From positions 3,844,001 to 3,908,000 of the forward strand of contig NZ_CP119145.1 of NCBI RefSeq assembly GCF_029167625.1: a stretch of DNA of 64,000 bases. Direction: 5' to 3'. The notes under the pieces are model-generated. The model searched no databases and was not told where the DNA came from. It saw only the letters and a program-made list of their open reading frames with translations. The translations under genes were made by a program, and so were the position numbers. Numbering within the stretch: the stretch's first letter is position 1; the number at the start of each line of letters is the position of its first letter. The stretch is from Streptomyces sp. AM 4-1-1 (GTDB lineage: Bacteria; Actinomycetota; Actinomycetes; Streptomycetales; Streptomycetaceae). Shown here piece by piece: positions 46,792 to 56,788 of this stretch.

Positions 46792-47029
46792 TTGGTTGGG
46801 TGAGGGCGGGTTCCGCTTGAACAGGTGAACCGTGCAGCCCCCGGTTGGATGGAAACCCCGTCAAGTTGGGCAAAAGCGCTGCGAGACCGACGTAGTTCAT
46901 GATTCCCTATTTGTAGAGAACATCCAGCCCTCGGACCCCAGTCGGACCTGATCGGGCCCCCTCACCCCTTACCTGTCTGCCGGGGTGCCCTCATGTCCAC
47001 CTGTCCATGCGTGTTTGCGGAGCCCACCC

Positions 47030-47554
47030 ATGCTCACGACCCTCCAGACGGCCTATTCCGACACCCGCGCTGCCGACCTGGCCTGGGCGCTGGGGCGGGA
47101 GCCGCTTCCCGCCCTCGCCGTGCTCGACCTCCAGCTCGCGGGCGCCACCCTCCAGATGAGACTTCTCGGCGCTTCTCACCAGGTCCTCCTGGAGGAGGAC
47201 CGGGGCACCTGTTCAGAGACGGTCGCCTGTATTCCCGGCAGCAGTACGCCACTTCCCCTCGGGGTCGCCAAGCGGCTGGGCGACTGGGAGTACGAATTCG
47301 CGGCGCGCGTCGAGACGTTGACGCCCGGTTCCTTCGCCGGGCGCGCCCAGGAGCTGCTCGCGCTCGTGACCGACCACCCCCACGGTCTCGCCGGTACGTT
47401 CCCCGGCAGTCCGCACGCCTTCACGGCGATGCTGGCGCAGCGTTCCGAGGGGCAGGTGCGGTGGCGGACCTGGCACGCGTACCCACAGGAGGGGCAGTTG
47501 GTGGTGACCCGCACCCGTGTGGGTGTGCGGACGCCCGCAGCCGTCGCTCTCTGA
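47030..47554 (+). CDS. DUF2617 family protein
   Basis: This 174-residue protein is read from ATG 47030. YSDTRAADLAWALGREPLPA, LDLQLAGATLQMRLLGASHQVLLEED, and VRWRTWHAYPQEGQLVVTRTRV fit the actinobacterial DUF2617 family, which is commonly encoded next to the spermidine-synthase-like gene as here (64 nt apart). The function is unknown. Confidence 0.8.
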   Translation: MLTTLQTAYSDTRAADLAWALGREPLPALAVLDLQLAGATLQMRLLGASHQVLLEEDRGTCSETVACIPGSSTPLPLGVAKRLGDWEYEFAARVETLTPGSFAGRAQELLALVTDHPHGLAGTFPGSPHAFTAMLAQRSEGQVRWRTWHAYPQEGQLVVTRTRVGVRTPAAVAL

Positions 47555-47618
47555 ATTCTCCTACTTACATCCTTGTGGGTGACAGAGTGAGGTCGCATTG
47601 TGACGTAGCGTAAGAATT

Positions 47619-49223
47619 ATGATCGACCAGCAGGTGCCGCTACGAAACGGCGGGACGCGGCTTCCCGTGCGGCCGAGGACCGCCCGGCTCCTCGTACTGG
47701 CCGCCGTCTTCGTCTGCGCGGCGTGTGGACTGGTGTACGAACTCGAACTGGTCGTGCTCGCTTCGTACTTGATCGGGGACTCCGTCACTCAGGCGTCGGT
47801 CGTACTCTCCGTGATGGTGTTCGCGATGGGCGTCGGCTCACTTCTCGCGAAACGTTTGCGCTGCCGTGCCGCGGTGGGGTTCGGGCTGCTGGAGGCGTCG
47901 CTCGCGCTGGTCGGCGGCTGCTCGGCGCTGGCGCTGTACGCCTCGTTCGCCTGGGCCGGTGGGTCGCGGTTCGCGCTGGTCGGGTTCTCACTGGCGATCG
48001 GGGTGCTCATCGGCGCGGAGATCCCGCTGCTGATGACACTGATCCAGCGGGTCGACCGGCAGGACGCGGACGGGGCCGTCGCGGATCTCTTCGCCGCCGA
48101 CTACGTGGGTGCGCTGGTCGGTGGGCTCGCCTTTCCCTTTCTGCTGCTGCCGAGGCTCGGGCAGCTCACCGGGGCGCTGGCGACGGGGGTGGTGAACGCG
48201 GTGGCGGGCGGGGCGCTGGTACTGCTCCTGTTCCGGCGCGATCTCGGCCCGCGTGCCCGGTGGCTGGTGATCGTCGTCAATGTGGCGGTGATCGCGCTGC
48301 TGGCCACCGCGACGGTGCTGGTCGACGACTTCGAACGGGCCGCGCGGCGGGCGGTGTACGGGGACCGGGTACGGGTCGCCGTGCAGACCGGCGTCCAGGA
48401 GGTCGTACTCACCGGGGAGGGGCGGGACACCCTCGACCTGTATCTGGACGGGCGCCTGCGGGTCAGCGCCCGCGACGAGTACCGCTACCACGAGGCGCTG
48501 GTCCACCCCGCGATGAACGGGCCGCACGGCCGGGTGCTGATCCTGGGCGGTGGCGACGGTCTCGCCGCGCGGGAAGTGCTGCGCTACCCGGACGTGCGCA
48601 GCGTCACCCTCGTCGAGCTGGACCCGGACGTGCTCCGGCTGGCCCGCACGGACGACGCCCTCGCCTCGCTGAACGGGCACGCGTACCGCGATCTCCGGCT
48701 GACGGCGGTCGTGGGTGATGCCTTCACCTGGTTGCGGGAGGCGCGGGGCGACGGGTACGACGTGGTGATATCCGACCTTCCCGATCCGGGGATCACGGCG
48801 AGCACGAAGCTGTACTCCACGGAGTTCTACGGCCTGGCCGCCGAAAGCCTCGCCCCGGGCGGGCGGCTGGCGGTGCACGCGGGGCCGCCGGCCACCAGGC
48901 CGGGTTCGTACTGGACCGTGGAGGCGTCGATCAGGGCGGCGGGCCTGGCGACGCGCCCGTACGAGATGAACGGCCGGCTCGCCGATTTCCACACGGGCCC
49001 TGACCGGGCCGCGGCCGTGTCGGGGCATTCGGGGGAGCCGCAGGACTGGGGGTTCGTCCTGGCCGCACCGCGCACACCGCCCGCGCTGGGGCTGGTCGCC
49101 GGGGCGCCGGAGCTGCGTTCTCTCAGCGGCGCCGAGCTGTCCGCCGCCGGGCGGGCGGCGGAGGCGGGGCGGCTGCCGGGGGTGGAACCATCGACGCTGG
49201 TGCATCCCCGGTACTGGGAGTAG
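47619..49223 (+). CDS. membrane-bound spermidine synthase-like protein
   Basis: This 534-residue protein has about six to seven membrane helices (residues 25-225), then a cytosolic SAM/dcSAM-binding domain: [38 protein letters not shown] and VVISDLPDP. It is the long, membrane-anchored aminopropyltransferase-like family of actinomycetes. Polyamine synthesis is not certain, because several relatives lack it. It may act with the DUF2617 protein upstream. Confidence 0.87.
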   Translation: MIDQQVPLRNGGTRLPVRPRTARLLVLAAVFVCAACGLVYELELVVLASYLIGDSVTQASVVLSVMVFAMGVGSLLAKRLRCRAAVGFGLLEASLALVGGCSALALYASFAWAGGSRFALVGFSLAIGVLIGAEIPLLMTLIQRVDRQDADGAVADLFAADYVGALVGGLAFPFLLLPRLGQLTGALATGVVNAVAGGALVLLLFRRDLGPRARWLVIVVNVAVIALLATATVLVDDFERAARRAVYGDRVRVAVQTGVQEVVLTGEGRDTLDLYLDGRLRVSARDEYRYHEALVHPAMNGPHGRVLILGGGDGLAAREVLRYPDVRSVTLVELDPDVLRLARTDDALASLNGHAYRDLRLTAVVGDAFTWLREARGDGYDVVISDLPDPGITASTKLYSTEFYGLAAESLAPGGRLAVHAGPPATRPGSYWTVEASIRAAGLATRPYEMNGRLADFHTGPDRAAAVSGHSGEPQDWGFVLAAPRTPPALGLVAGAPELRSLSGAELSAAGRAAEAGRLPGVEPSTLVHPRYWE

Positions 49224-49295
49224 CCCGCGGCCGACGGCGGAGGTACGGGCGATCGAGTGGCTTGGCGCGGCTGTGCGGCTGGGCGGCCGAGTGAC

Positions 49296-49354
49296 GGCTG
49301 GGCGGGGTGGCGCTCGGGTGCGCCGAGTGGCTGGGCGGGGTGGCGCTCGGGTGC
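49296..49354 (+). repeat. 26-bp direct repeat, two copies
   Basis: The unit beginning GGCTGGGCGGGGTGGCGCTC occurs at 49296-49321 and 49329-49354 (33-bp period), in the intergenic region before the CoxG-like gene. Confidence 0.75.
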
Positions 49355-49420
49355 TTCCGGCACGCCTTCCGGGCGCGGAAGCACTGACGTGACGGCCGGG
49401 GCTGAGTAGTCTCGGTTTCC

Positions 49421-50740
49421 ATGGAGCATGAGACGTTCGTTCCGGTTCCGGCCCGCTCTCTTCGCGAGACGCTGGGCGATCCCGCCCGTGTCGCCCGCTG
49501 TGTGCCGGGTCTCCAACAGGACGCCGACGCGTCGACGGGTACGCCCGCGGCCCGGTTCAAGGTCCGGGTCGGCGGTCACACCATCACGTACCGGGGAGCC
49601 TGGAGTACGGCCCCGGAGGGCACCGACACGTTCTCCGTGACCGGTGAGGGCGTCGAGGCGCGCGGCACCGGCTCGGCGAAGCTGGCCCTGACGATCCGGC
49701 TCACCGAGACGGACGGCGGCACGACGATCGCGTACATGGGTACGGCGAGCGGTGACGGCCGGTTCGGCGAGCTGAGCCCGGGGGCGGCGCTCGCGACGGC
49801 CCACCGGCTGCTGGACCGCTTCACCCAGCAACTGGTGACGGAGTCGCTCGCCGCCCAGGGGGAGAGTCCTGGCGAGGAGGGCTCTGACGGGGAGGGCCCT
49901 GATGGGAAGGGTCCTGGCGGGAAGGGTCCTGGCGGGGAGCGCCCCGGTGAGGCGACCGCTGAGGCGGGTGGTGTGCCGGGTGCCGTCGGTGAGGCTGTCG
50001 GTCCGGCCGATCCCGCCTCTCCCGGGTATCTCGCCGCGGCCGACGACTCCTCGGCCCGGGGTTCGGGGGCCGGGGGCTCCGGGGCGGACGGCTCGGCAGC
50101 CGATGGCTCGCGGAGCGACGGGAGCGGCGGGAGCGACGAGAGCGCCGGGGGCGGCGAGAGCGGCGGGAGCGACGAGAGCGGCGGGGGCGGCGGACGCGGC
50201 GAGTCCGGGGCGGATCGTTCCGAGGGTGCGGCCGGTGGCGGTTCGTCCGCCGTCGCGAACGGGCCGGGCGGGATCGACACTCCCGGTGGCCCGGCCGCCG
50301 ACGCGGGCGTGGAGCCCGAAGAGCTGGCCGAGTTGCTGGACGAGTTCACGGTCGACGACATCGGGGAGATGCCGTCCGCCGCCCCGGGGTCCGTGGCCGA
50401 TGACGCGGTGCTGCCCGAGATGCCGTCGGACAACGGATCGTCCATGTTCGAGGCGGTCGCGGAGCCGCCGTCGCTCGATCCCATGGCCGACGACGTCATG
50501 GGCGAGGTGGAGTTCCCGATCGACGACGAGCCGCCCGCCGAGGCCGCGCACGCACGGCGGACCATGATCGGGCGCAGTGCCGAGGAGGTCGACCACGCGC
50601 CGCCGCGCGGTCGGTACGCCCCGCTGCCCCCGCCCGAATCGTCCACGGCGGGAATCGCTCTGCGCTGGGTGGTTCCGGCCGCCGCCCTCGCCCTGGCGTC
50701 CGCCGTGGTGGTGAGCCGCGTGCTGCGGCGGCACCGGTAG
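49421..50740 (+). CDS. CoxG-like SRPBCC domain protein with long disordered linker and C-terminal anchor
   Basis: This 439-residue protein has an SRPBCC/CoxG domain at residues 1-145 (PVPARSLRETLGDPARVARCVPGLQ, GTGSAKLALTIRLTETDGGTTIAYMGTA, LLDRFTQQLVTE). About 150 residues of Gly/Ser/Asp/Glu repeats follow, then an acidic region and a C-terminal membrane helix (RWVVPAAALALASAVVVSRVL) ending in RRHR. No CO-dehydrogenase genes are nearby, so a lipid-binding or membrane-associated role is more likely than CO metabolism. Confidence 0.82.
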   Translation: MEHETFVPVPARSLRETLGDPARVARCVPGLQQDADASTGTPAARFKVRVGGHTITYRGAWSTAPEGTDTFSVTGEGVEARGTGSAKLALTIRLTETDGGTTIAYMGTASGDGRFGELSPGAALATAHRLLDRFTQQLVTESLAAQGESPGEEGSDGEGPDGKGPGGKGPGGERPGEATAEAGGVPGAVGEAVGPADPASPGYLAAADDSSARGSGAGGSGADGSAADGSRSDGSGGSDESAGGGESGGSDESGGGGGRGESGADRSEGAAGGGSSAVANGPGGIDTPGGPAADAGVEPEELAELLDEFTVDDIGEMPSAAPGSVADDAVLPEMPSDNGSSMFEAVAEPPSLDPMADDVMGEVEFPIDDEPPAEAAHARRTMIGRSAEEVDHAPPRGRYAPLPPPESSTAGIALRWVVPAAALALASAVVVSRVLRRHR

Positions 50741-50782
50741 CCGTACCGGCCGGGACGCGGGCGCGACAAGTAGTGTCGTGGC

Positions 50783-51577
50783 GTGAGCAGCGATGAGAAG
50801 AGCGTCCGGCTGACCGTCGGCGACGCCGAGTTGACCGTGGACCCCGCCAACGGCTGCCGTATCAGCAGCCTGCGGATCGGTGGTACCGAGCTGTTGCGGC
50901 AGGGGGAGCGGTACGGCTCCTTCCCGATGGTGCCGTGGTGCGGACGGACCGAGAACGGGCGGTTCCGCAACGGCGACACCGTCCACCAGCTCCCGTTGAA
51001 CTCCCCGCCGTACGCCATTCACGGCACCGGCCGTGACACGTCGTGGCGGACGGCCCGGCTGACCGGGACGGAAGCGGCGTTCTACTACGACCTGGCCGAC
51101 CCGTGGCCGTACCGGGGCCGGGTGACGCAGTCCTTCGAGCTGGCCGAGGACTCGCTCACGCTGGGCATGGGGATCGAGACGTACGGGGACTCCTTCCCGG
51201 CCCAGGCCGGCTGGCATCCGTGGTTCCACCGGACCGTCGACGGCCAGGAGGTGCGGATCGACTTCGACGCCGCCTGGCAGGAGGAACGCGGCGACGACCA
51301 TCTGCCGACCGGTCGGCGGATCGACCCGCTGCCGGGTCCGTGGGACGACTGCTTCGGGATGCCGGACGGTGTCGAGGTGAAGCTCACCTGGCCGGAGCGG
51401 CTGGAGCTGACCGTGCGGAGCCGCGACCCGTGGGTCGTGGTCTACGACGAGCAGGACGAGGCGGTCTGTGTGGAACCGCAGTCCGGGCCGCCGAACGGGC
51501 TGAACACCACGCCCAGGTATGTCACGCCGATCGAGCCGCTGGAGATCGCCGCGACCTGGAGCTGGGCACGGCTCTGA
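50783..51577 (+). CDS. aldose 1-epimerase family protein
   Basis: This 264-residue galactose-mutarotase-fold protein is read from GTG 50783. GSFPMVPWCGRTENGRF, YAIHGTGRDTSW (His), QAGWHPWFHR (second His) and AVCVEPQSGPPNGLN (catalytic Glu) match the family. The cytosolic substrate is a hexose or hexose phosphate. Confidence 0.9.
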   Translation: MSSDEKSVRLTVGDAELTVDPANGCRISSLRIGGTELLRQGERYGSFPMVPWCGRTENGRFRNGDTVHQLPLNSPPYAIHGTGRDTSWRTARLTGTEAAFYYDLADPWPYRGRVTQSFELAEDSLTLGMGIETYGDSFPAQAGWHPWFHRTVDGQEVRIDFDAAWQEERGDDHLPTGRRIDPLPGPWDDCFGMPDGVEVKLTWPERLELTVRSRDPWVVVYDEQDEAVCVEPQSGPPNGLNTTPRYVTPIEPLEIAATWSWARL

Positions 51578-51721
51578 GCGGACGCGGACGCGGGCTCGGA
51601 CGCGGGCTCGGGTGCGGACGCGGGCTCGGGTGCGCCCCCGCACCACTCTCCTGCCCTCCCCGCCCTCCCGTCCGGGCCTGCGCGGGAGGGCGGGCCCCTG
51701 CCCGGCGCTACCCTCTTTTCC

Positions 51722-52261
51722 ATGACTGACGTACGCGCTGACCTGCTCCAGCAGATCAAGGACAAGGCCGTGGTCCACGGCAAGGTGACCCTCTCCTCGG
51801 GTCTGGAAGCCGACTGGTACATCGACCTGCGCCGGATCACCCTGGACGGCAAGGCCGCACCACTGGTCGGTCAGGTCATGCTCGACGCGACCGCCGAGCT
51901 GGACTTCGACTGCGTGGGCGGCCTGACGCTCGGCGCCGACCCGGTCGCCACGTCGATGCTGCACGCCTCCGCCGCGCGTGGGCAGCGCCTGGACGCGTTC
52001 GTGGTGCGAAAGGCGCAGAAGGCGCACGGGATGCAGCGCCGGATCGAGGGAACGGACGTCAAGGGCCGCCGCTGTCTGGTGGTCGAGGACACCTCGACCA
52101 CCGGCGGTTCGCCGCTGACCGCCGTCGAGGCGGTCCGCGAGGCCGGGGGCGAGGTCGTCGCCGTCGCCGTGATCGTCGAGCGGGGCGCTGCTCCGGCCAT
52201 CGCCGAGGCCGGTCTGCCCTATGTCCACGTCTACTCGGTGGCCGACCTCGACCTGGGCTGA
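51722..52261 (+). CDS. pyrE: orotate phosphoribosyltransferase
   Basis: This 179-residue enzyme of pyrimidine biosynthesis forms OMP from orotate and PRPP. HGKVTLSSGLEADWYIDLRR binds substrate, DCVGGLTLGADPVATSM is the family's second block, FVVRKAQKAHGMQRRIEG supplies catalytic Lys/Arg residues, and RCLVVEDTSTTGGSPL is the PRPP motif. The preceding 144 bp are a degenerate GCGGACGCGGGCTCG repeat. Confidence 0.95.
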   Translation: MTDVRADLLQQIKDKAVVHGKVTLSSGLEADWYIDLRRITLDGKAAPLVGQVMLDATAELDFDCVGGLTLGADPVATSMLHASAARGQRLDAFVVRKAQKAHGMQRRIEGTDVKGRRCLVVEDTSTTGGSPLTAVEAVREAGGEVVAVAVIVERGAAPAIAEAGLPYVHVYSVADLDLG

Positions 52262-52308
52262 TCCGCTTCTCTCACAAGGCTGACCTGCGGTTTTTGTCAG
52301 GGGTGGTC

Positions 52309-52324
52309 GGTTTCACGTGAAACC
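52309..52324. promoter_or_regulatory. parS-like ParB binding site
   Basis: GGTTTCACGTGAAACC is a perfect 16-bp palindrome containing GTTTCACGTGAAAC, the core of parS sites of Streptomyces and other bacteria. It lies between pyrE and fba, an intergenic location typical of the origin-proximal parS cluster. It marks ParB loading for chromosome segregation. Confidence 0.88.
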
Positions 52325-52472
52325 GGGCGCCCCTGTCGCATCTCGGTCATGCGATCGGTGGGGTCCGCCGGGTGGAGCCCGTACAGGAGTCTGGAAAGAT
52401 GGGGGAGACGATGACGTCGCCCCCAGGTCAGGGACCAGCAACGCACACCCGCACATCCCAAGGAGCGGACAG

Positions 52473-53504
52473 ATGCCCATCGCAACCCCCGAGGTCTACG
52501 CCGAGATGCTCGACCGGGCGAAGGCAGGCAAGTTCGCCTACCCGGCCATCAATGTGACGTCGACCCAGACGCTGCACGCTGCGCTGCGCGGCTTCGCGGA
52601 GGCCGAGAGCGACGGCATCGTGCAGATCTCCACCGGTGGGGCGGAGTTCCTGGGCGGCCAGTACAACAAGGACATGGTGACGGGCGCTGTCGCCCTGGCC
52701 GAGTTCGCGCACATCGTCGCCGCCAAGTACGACGTCACGGTCGCCCTGCACACCGACCACTGCCCCAAGGACAAGCTGGACGGTTACGTACGTCCGCTGA
52801 TCGAGGTCTCCGCGGAGCGCGTCGCCAAGGGCCTGAACCCGCTGTTCCAGTCGCACATGTGGGACGGTTCGGCCGAGACCCTGGCCGACAACCTGTCCAT
52901 CGGCCAGGAACTGCTCGCCAAGGCCGCCGCCGCCAAGATCATCCTTGAGGTCGAGATCACCCCGACCGGTGGCGAGGAGGACGGGGTCACGCACGAGATC
53001 AACGACGAGCTGTACACGACCGTGGACGACGCGCTGCGTACCGCCGAGGCCCTCGGCCTGGGTGAGAAGGGCCGCTACCTGCTGGCCGCCTCCTTCGGCA
53101 ACGTCCACGGCGTCTACAAGCCGGGCAACGTCGTGCTCCGTCCCGAGCTGCTGAAGGACCTCCAGCAGGGTGTCGCGGCCAAGTACGGCCAGGCCGCCGG
53201 CAGCCAGCCGTTCGACTTCGTCTTCCACGGCGGTTCCGGCTCCACCGAGCAGGAGATCGCCACCGCGCTGGAGAACGGCGTCGTGAAGATGAACCTCGAC
53301 ACCGACACCCAGTACGCCTTCACCCGTCCGATCGTGGACCACGTGTTCCGTAACTACGACGGCGTCCTGAAGGTCGACGGCGAGGTCGGCAACAAGAAGG
53401 TCTACGACCCGCGCAGCTGGGGCAAGTCGGCCGAGGCGGGCATGGCCAAGCGCGTCACGGAGGCCTGCGCCAACCTGCGTTCCACCGGTACCAAGCTGAA
53501 GTAG
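52473..53504 (+). CDS. fba: class II fructose-bisphosphate aldolase
   Basis: This 343-residue zinc aldolase of glycolysis/gluconeogenesis is read from ATG 52473 with AAGGAG. VALHTDHCPKDKLDGYVRP holds metal and catalytic His/Asp, EVEITPTGGEEDGV a metal Glu, LAASFGNVHGVYKPGNV a metal His, and FVFHGGSGSTEQEI the phosphate-binding and metal-binding segment. It is a long-form (class IIA) enzyme. Confidence 0.96.
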   Translation: MPIATPEVYAEMLDRAKAGKFAYPAINVTSTQTLHAALRGFAEAESDGIVQISTGGAEFLGGQYNKDMVTGAVALAEFAHIVAAKYDVTVALHTDHCPKDKLDGYVRPLIEVSAERVAKGLNPLFQSHMWDGSAETLADNLSIGQELLAKAAAAKIILEVEITPTGGEEDGVTHEINDELYTTVDDALRTAEALGLGEKGRYLLAASFGNVHGVYKPGNVVLRPELLKDLQQGVAAKYGQAAGSQPFDFVFHGGSGSTEQEIATALENGVVKMNLDTDTQYAFTRPIVDHVFRNYDGVLKVDGEVGNKKVYDPRSWGKSAEAGMAKRVTEACANLRSTGTKLK

Positions 53505-53947
53505 GCACATCGCACGTACGGCGGCCATGGGCCCGGCCTCCCCTCGGGAGTGCTGGGCCCCTGGCATGTCCGTACGGTGGGGCGGCCGGAGCGGTGGCGC
53601 CCGACGGCGCGGTGGCCGCCCGGTGGTCCGGTCCGCTCCGGGGGTTCGGTCCGGGGGTCCGGTCCAAGCGGTGTGATGGCCGCCCGGCGGCCCGGTCCGC
53701 TCCGGGGGTTCGGTCCGGTCCGGTCCAAGCGATCCGGTCCAAGCGGCCCGGTCCGGTCCAAGCGGCCCCGTCCGGTCCAGGGGTACGCGTCCCCGGGTGT
53801 GGCTCTGCGGTCCGGTCCGGGTGGTGCGCATGCACGGGTGCGGGCTTCGCGTGATTTCGTCGTTTCCCGCCACGAAGGTGTACGGGTTCCCGCCCAGGGT
53901 TCGTACCGGGTGCCGGTACGGGGGCGGTGGCAGGCACACTGGGACGC
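53505..53947. repeat. intergenic region with repeated CCGGTCCAAGCGG units
   Basis: 443 bp have no supported gene. From 53628 to 53780, variants of GGTCCGGTCCAAGCGG and GGGGTTCGGTCCGG recur about ten times in irregular order. The last 100 bp probably hold the promoter of the DUF3151 gene. Confidence 0.65.
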
Positions 53948-54361
53948 ATGTCGATCCACGAGAACCTGCTCGGGGGGCCTCCCCCGACCCACCTGCCCGA
54001 CGACCCGGGGCCGCGTGAGCTGCTGGCCAACGACACGCCGCCCGCCGACGTCGCCGCGAAGTACCCGACCTCCTCCCTGGCCTGGGCTCAGCTCGCCGAC
54101 GAGGCGTTCGAGGCCGGCCGGGTCGTCGAGTCGTACGCCTACGCCCGCACCGGCTACCACCGGGGCCTCGACGCCCTGCGCCGGGCCGGCTGGAAGGGCC
54201 ATGGCCCCGTACCGTTCGAGCACGAGCCGAACCGGGGCTTCCTGCGCGCCCTGCACGCCCTCGCGCGGGCCGCGCAGGTGATCGGTGAGCAGGAGGAGTA
54301 CGAGCGCTGCTCGGCGTTCCTCCGCGACTCGTCGCCGACCGCCGCCGACACCCTGGGCTGA
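53948..54361 (+). CDS. DUF3151 family protein
   Basis: This 137-residue protein is read from ATG 53948. NLLGGPPPTHLPDDPGPREL, YPTSSLAWAQLADEAFEAGR, VVESYAYARTGYHRGLDALR and HEPNRGFLRALHALARAA fit the actinobacterial DUF3151 family, with an all-helical, TPR-like character. The function is unknown; it is usually found near fba. Confidence 0.85.
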   Translation: MSIHENLLGGPPPTHLPDDPGPRELLANDTPPADVAAKYPTSSLAWAQLADEAFEAGRVVESYAYARTGYHRGLDALRRAGWKGHGPVPFEHEPNRGFLRALHALARAAQVIGEQEEYERCSAFLRDSSPTAADTLG

Positions 54362-54430
54362 CGGCCGGACACCGCCGGGCCCGCGTTTCCTGGGGCCCCG
54401 CGCCGATCCGGTCGGCCCAGGCGTTCTCAT

Positions 54431-54464
54431 GGACCCCGCAGGCGTGACATCGCCTGCGGGGTCC
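54431..54464 (+). terminator. hairpin terminator after the DUF3151 gene
   Basis: 14-bp perfect arms (54431-54444 and 54451-54464) and a 6-nt loop lie 69 nt past the stop. Confidence 0.85.
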
Positions 54465-54634
54465 CTGTGTTCTCCGTGCGCTGTGTTCGTCCTGTGCTCA
54501 CGGGGATTTCCGTGGACCCGAGCCCCTGCCATGTCCACCGCCCGGCCTTAGGATGCGAACAGGGGACCGGAGCTCCACCACCTCACCAGGAAGGGGCGGA
54601 CCGCTACCCGGAAGCTCGCGTCGAGGAGACAGAG

Positions 54635-55483
54635 ATGTCGACGAAACACCCCGATTCCGAAGCCCCCGGTGCGGAGACCCCGTACCTCGACTTCGCGGGA
54701 ACGACTCCGTACGAGGACTACGTCCAGGCGGATGTCCTGACCCACCTCCAGCACCTGCGCTCCGATGATCCCGGCGAGATGGTCTTCCTGGTCACCACCC
54801 AGGTCATGGAGCTGTGGTTCACGGTCATCGTCCATGAGTGGGACACCGCCGCGCACGCCCTGCGCCAGGACGACGTCCCGGCCGCCAGGGACGCGCTCGA
54901 CCGGTCCGTACCGGAACTCCAGGCACTGAACGACTCGTGGAAGCCGCTGAGCCGGCTGACCCCCGCACAGTTCAACTCCTACCGGGGCGCGCTCGGCGAG
55001 GGTTCCGGATTCCAGTCGGCGATGTACCGGCGGATGGAGTTCCTGCTCGGCGACAAGTCGGCGTCGATGCTGGTGCCGCACCGGGGCGCGCCCCGGGTGC
55101 ACGCGGAGCTGGAGAAGGCGCTCCACGAGCCGAGCCTGTACGACGAGGTGCTGGCGTTCCTCGCCCGCCGCGGACACTCCGTACCGCAGTCCGTGCTCGG
55201 CCGGGACCTGTCGCAGAAGTACGAGCCGTCCCCCGAGGTCGAGGCCGTCTGGACGGAGATCTACGCCCGGCCGGACCAGCACGACGAGATCGTCCGGCTC
55301 GGCGAGGCACTGACCGATGTCGCCGAACTGGTGTGGCGATGGCGCAACGACCATCTCGTCGCCACCCGGCGGGCGATGGGCTCGAAGACCGGTACGGGGG
55401 GCTCCGCCGGAGTCGCCTGGCTGGAGAAGCGGGCGTCGAAGAACGTGTTCCCCGAGCTGTGGACGGCGCGCAGCCATGTCTGA
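54635..55483 (+). CDS. kynA: tryptophan 2,3-dioxygenase
   Basis: This 282-residue heme enzyme opens the indole ring of tryptophan to N-formylkynurenine. It is read from ATG 54635 with GAGGAGA upstream. LDFAGTTPYEDYVQADVLTH is near the N-terminus, then EMVFLVTTQVMELWFTVIVHEW, LTPAQFNSYRGALGEGSGFQS (substrate-binding region), and VWRWRNDHLVATRRAMGSKT carrying the proximal-side heme region. It overlaps kynU by 8 nt. Confidence 0.95.
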   Translation: MSTKHPDSEAPGAETPYLDFAGTTPYEDYVQADVLTHLQHLRSDDPGEMVFLVTTQVMELWFTVIVHEWDTAAHALRQDDVPAARDALDRSVPELQALNDSWKPLSRLTPAQFNSYRGALGEGSGFQSAMYRRMEFLLGDKSASMLVPHRGAPRVHAELEKALHEPSLYDEVLAFLARRGHSVPQSVLGRDLSQKYEPSPEVEAVWTEIYARPDQHDEIVRLGEALTDVAELVWRWRNDHLVATRRAMGSKTGTGGSAGVAWLEKRASKNVFPELWTARSHV

Positions 55484-56702
55484 GACCCGCACGCTCACCG
55501 ACGAGGCCGCGGCCCTCGACGCCGTCGACGAACTCGCCGGCCGCCGCGCGCTGTTCGCCCTCGACGACACCGTCTATCTCGACGGCAACTCGCTGGGCGC
55601 GCTGCCCCGCCACGTCCCCGACCGGCTCCACGACGTCATCACCCGCGAGTGGGGCGCCCTGCGCATCCGCTCCTGGGACGAGAGCGGCTGGTGGACCGCG
55701 CCCGAGCGGATCGGCGACCGGATCGCCCCGCTCGTCGGGTCGGCTCCCGGCCAGGTCGTCGTCGGCGACTCCACCAGCGTCAACGTCTTCAAGGCCGTGG
55801 TCGCCGCCACCCGGCTGGCGGCGCCGGGGCGGGACGAGATCCTGGTCGACGCGGCGACGTTCCCGACGGACGGCTACATCGCCGGGTCCGCCGCCCGGCT
55901 GACCGGCCACCGGCTCGTCCCGGTCGCCCCCGCCGACGTGCCGGACGCCCTGGGACCCCGTACGGCGGCCGTCCTGCTCAACCACGTCGACTTCCGCACG
56001 GGACGGCTGCACGATCTGCCCGGCCTGACCGCCGAGGCCCACGCGGCGGGCGCGCTCGCCGTGTGGGACCTGTGCCACAGCGCGGGCGCCCTGCCGGTGG
56101 GCCTGGACGCGCACGGTGTGGACCTGGCGGTCGGCTGCACGTACAAGTACCTGAACGGCGGGCCGGGTTCGCCCGCCTATCTGTACGTCGCCGAGCGGCA
56201 TCAGGGCGCCTTCGACTCCCCGCTGCCCGGCTGGACGTCGCACGCGGACCCGTTCGCGATGACATCCGGATACGCCCCCGCCGAGGGTGCGCCGCGGGGC
56301 CGGGTCGGCACCCCCGACATCCTCTCCATGCTGGCGCTCGACGCGGCGCTGGACGTGTGGGACGGGGTGTCCATGGCGGCGGTACGGGCGAAGAGCCTGG
56401 CGCTGACGGACTTTTTCCTGGAGTGCGTCGGCCGGTACGTGCCGGGGGACGGCCTGGTTACCTCCGTCACCCCGGACGCGCACGCCGAACGCGGCAGCCA
56501 GGTCTCGCTGCGCTGCGCGGACGCCGGACCGGTGATGACGGAACTCGTCGCCCGGGGCGTCGTCGGCGATCTGCGTCGGCCCGATGTGCTGCGGTTCGGT
56601 TTCACCCCGCTGTACGTCGGGTTCGCGGACGCGGAACGCGCGGCGCGGACCCTCGCCGAGGTGCTGGCGGACCGGGGGGCCGGGGTGGTGGTCGGCGACT
56701 GA
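55476..56702 (+). CDS. kynU: kynureninase
   Basis: This 408-residue PLP enzyme converts kynurenine to anthranilate and alanine. It starts at ATG 55476, inside the end of kynA. VYLDGNSLGALP is near residue 30, then LLNHVDFRTGRLHD, VWDLCHSAGALPV and the PLP-lysine block GCTYKYLNGGPGSPAY. Anthranilate may feed secondary metabolism or degradation. Confidence 0.96.
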   Translation: MSETRTLTDEAAALDAVDELAGRRALFALDDTVYLDGNSLGALPRHVPDRLHDVITREWGALRIRSWDESGWWTAPERIGDRIAPLVGSAPGQVVVGDSTSVNVFKAVVAATRLAAPGRDEILVDAATFPTDGYIAGSAARLTGHRLVPVAPADVPDALGPRTAAVLLNHVDFRTGRLHDLPGLTAEAHAAGALAVWDLCHSAGALPVGLDAHGVDLAVGCTYKYLNGGPGSPAYLYVAERHQGAFDSPLPGWTSHADPFAMTSGYAPAEGAPRGRVGTPDILSMLALDAALDVWDGVSMAAVRAKSLALTDFFLECVGRYVPGDGLVTSVTPDAHAERGSQVSLRCADAGPVMTELVARGVVGDLRRPDVLRFGFTPLYVGFADAERAARTLAEVLADRGAGVVVGD

Positions 56703-56788
56703 CCGGCGGGCGGGGGCGGACCGGTTCCGTACTGGTACCGTCCCCGCAGGTCAGGCCAGTTGGCATTGCCATCGGAGGTTGGAGCAGC

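Noticed and set aside
48827..52228. Minus-strand open frame of 1133 codons covering the CoxG-like, epimerase and pyrE genes
   Set aside because: It lies antisense to well-recognised genes, encodes Arg/Pro/Gly-rich sequence without domains, and is the usual consequence of high GC.
53628..53780. CCGGTCCAAGCGG repeats as an operator array or a coding region
   Set aside because: Spacing is irregular and frames encode only Arg/Pro/Ser/Gly; treated as low-complexity spacer.
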